6,389 nt of DNA from DATKWS01 sp035529435 (GTDB lineage: Bacteria > Krumholzibacteriota > Krumholzibacteriia > Krumholzibacteriales > Krumholzibacteriaceae): the NCBI GenBank assembly GCA_035529435.1, contig DATKWS010000083.1, positions 1 through 6,389 on the forward strand, in the 5' to 3' direction. Positions 6,337 through 6,389 of the stretch are shown in pieces (the stretch's first letter is position 1; each line of letters begins with the position of its first letter). The position numbers were made by a program, and so were the translations under genes. Under the pieces are notes generated by a model that saw nothing but the letters and a program-made list of their open reading frames with translations, was not told the DNA's origin and did not search any database.

Positions 6337-6363
6337 ATTGGCAGGGTTGGGCTGCCAATTTTT
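6337..6363 (+). terminator. Perfect 8-bp hairpin with T5 tail at the predicted transcription start (terminator-like or operator dyad)
   Basis: ATTGGCAG (6337-6344), a 7-base loop GGTTGGG and CTGCCAAT (6352-6359) form a perfect stem, and the second arm runs into five Ts (6359-6363). The shape is that of an intrinsic terminator, but it begins about two bases after the predicted start of the preceding promoter. It could be a repressor operator centred near +13, a stabilising 5' hairpin, an early attenuator, or the end of a very short RNA. It could also terminate read-through from nagZ. The structure is directly visible; the role is not decided. Confidence 0.5.
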
Positions 6364-6389
6364 ACTATTTGAAAAGTCGCCCGCCCGGT

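Larger units (their letters stand above)
6109..6389 (+). other. Intergenic region downstream of nagZ
   Basis: 281 bases from the nagZ stop to the window edge. It contains, in order, the right half of the stop-codon dyads, the secreted-protein gene remnant, the strong promoter and the hairpin. The last 26 bases (6364-6389) would be the leader of the next gene; neither a Shine-Dalgarno sequence nor a convincing start codon is visible there. Confidence 0.6.

Overview
The window is GC-rich and reads almost entirely on the + strand. It suggests a Gram-negative bacterium of the FCB superphylum with high GC, in the style of Krumholzibacteriota, Eisenbacteria, Latescibacterota or Zixibacteria. The reasons are a large secreted C25 (gingipain-family) peptidase ending in a FlgD-like/type IX secretion-style domain, a non-sporulation SpoIID lipoprotein, and high GC at third codon positions. 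The phylum is an inference from protein style only.

Region 1 (2-2140) is the 3' part of a C25 cysteine peptidase gene. The reading frame runs open through the left edge, so the true start lies outside the window. The His/Cys dyad and the C-terminal beta-sandwich sorting-type domain are both visible.

Region 2 (about 2160-6108) is a probable three-gene peptidoglycan-processing operon. An AT-richer gap (2141-2320) holds a possible promoter. It is followed by (a) a short, degenerate homologue of anhydro-N-acetylmuramic acid kinase (AnmK) that appears to have lost the central part of the fold and key active-site residues; (b) a SpoIID/LytB-domain lipoprotein with the conserved Glu; and (c) a GH3 beta-N-acetylhexosaminidase (NagZ) that starts one base after the stop of (b). 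In established pathways SpoIID cleaves denuded glycan strands to anhydro-muramyl ends, NagZ removes GlcNAc from GlcNAc-anhydroMurNAc, and AnmK phosphorylates the released anhydroMurNAc. The cluster therefore follows one metabolic route, but the kinase homologue looks catalytically dead.

Region 3 (6109-6389) is the gap after nagZ. It holds overlapping inverted repeats at the nagZ stop, an apparent remnant of a secreted-protein gene (about 6113-6280), and a near-consensus sigma70-type promoter (TTGACA-N17-TATAAA). A perfect 8-bp dyad followed by five Ts begins right at the predicted transcription start. The gene that this promoter serves lies beyond the right edge.

No tRNA, rRNA, CRISPR array, insertion sequence or integrase was seen. 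The most interesting items are the AnmK-like probable pseudokinase kept in a cell-wall recycling operon, and the promoter fused to a hairpin/operator at the right end.
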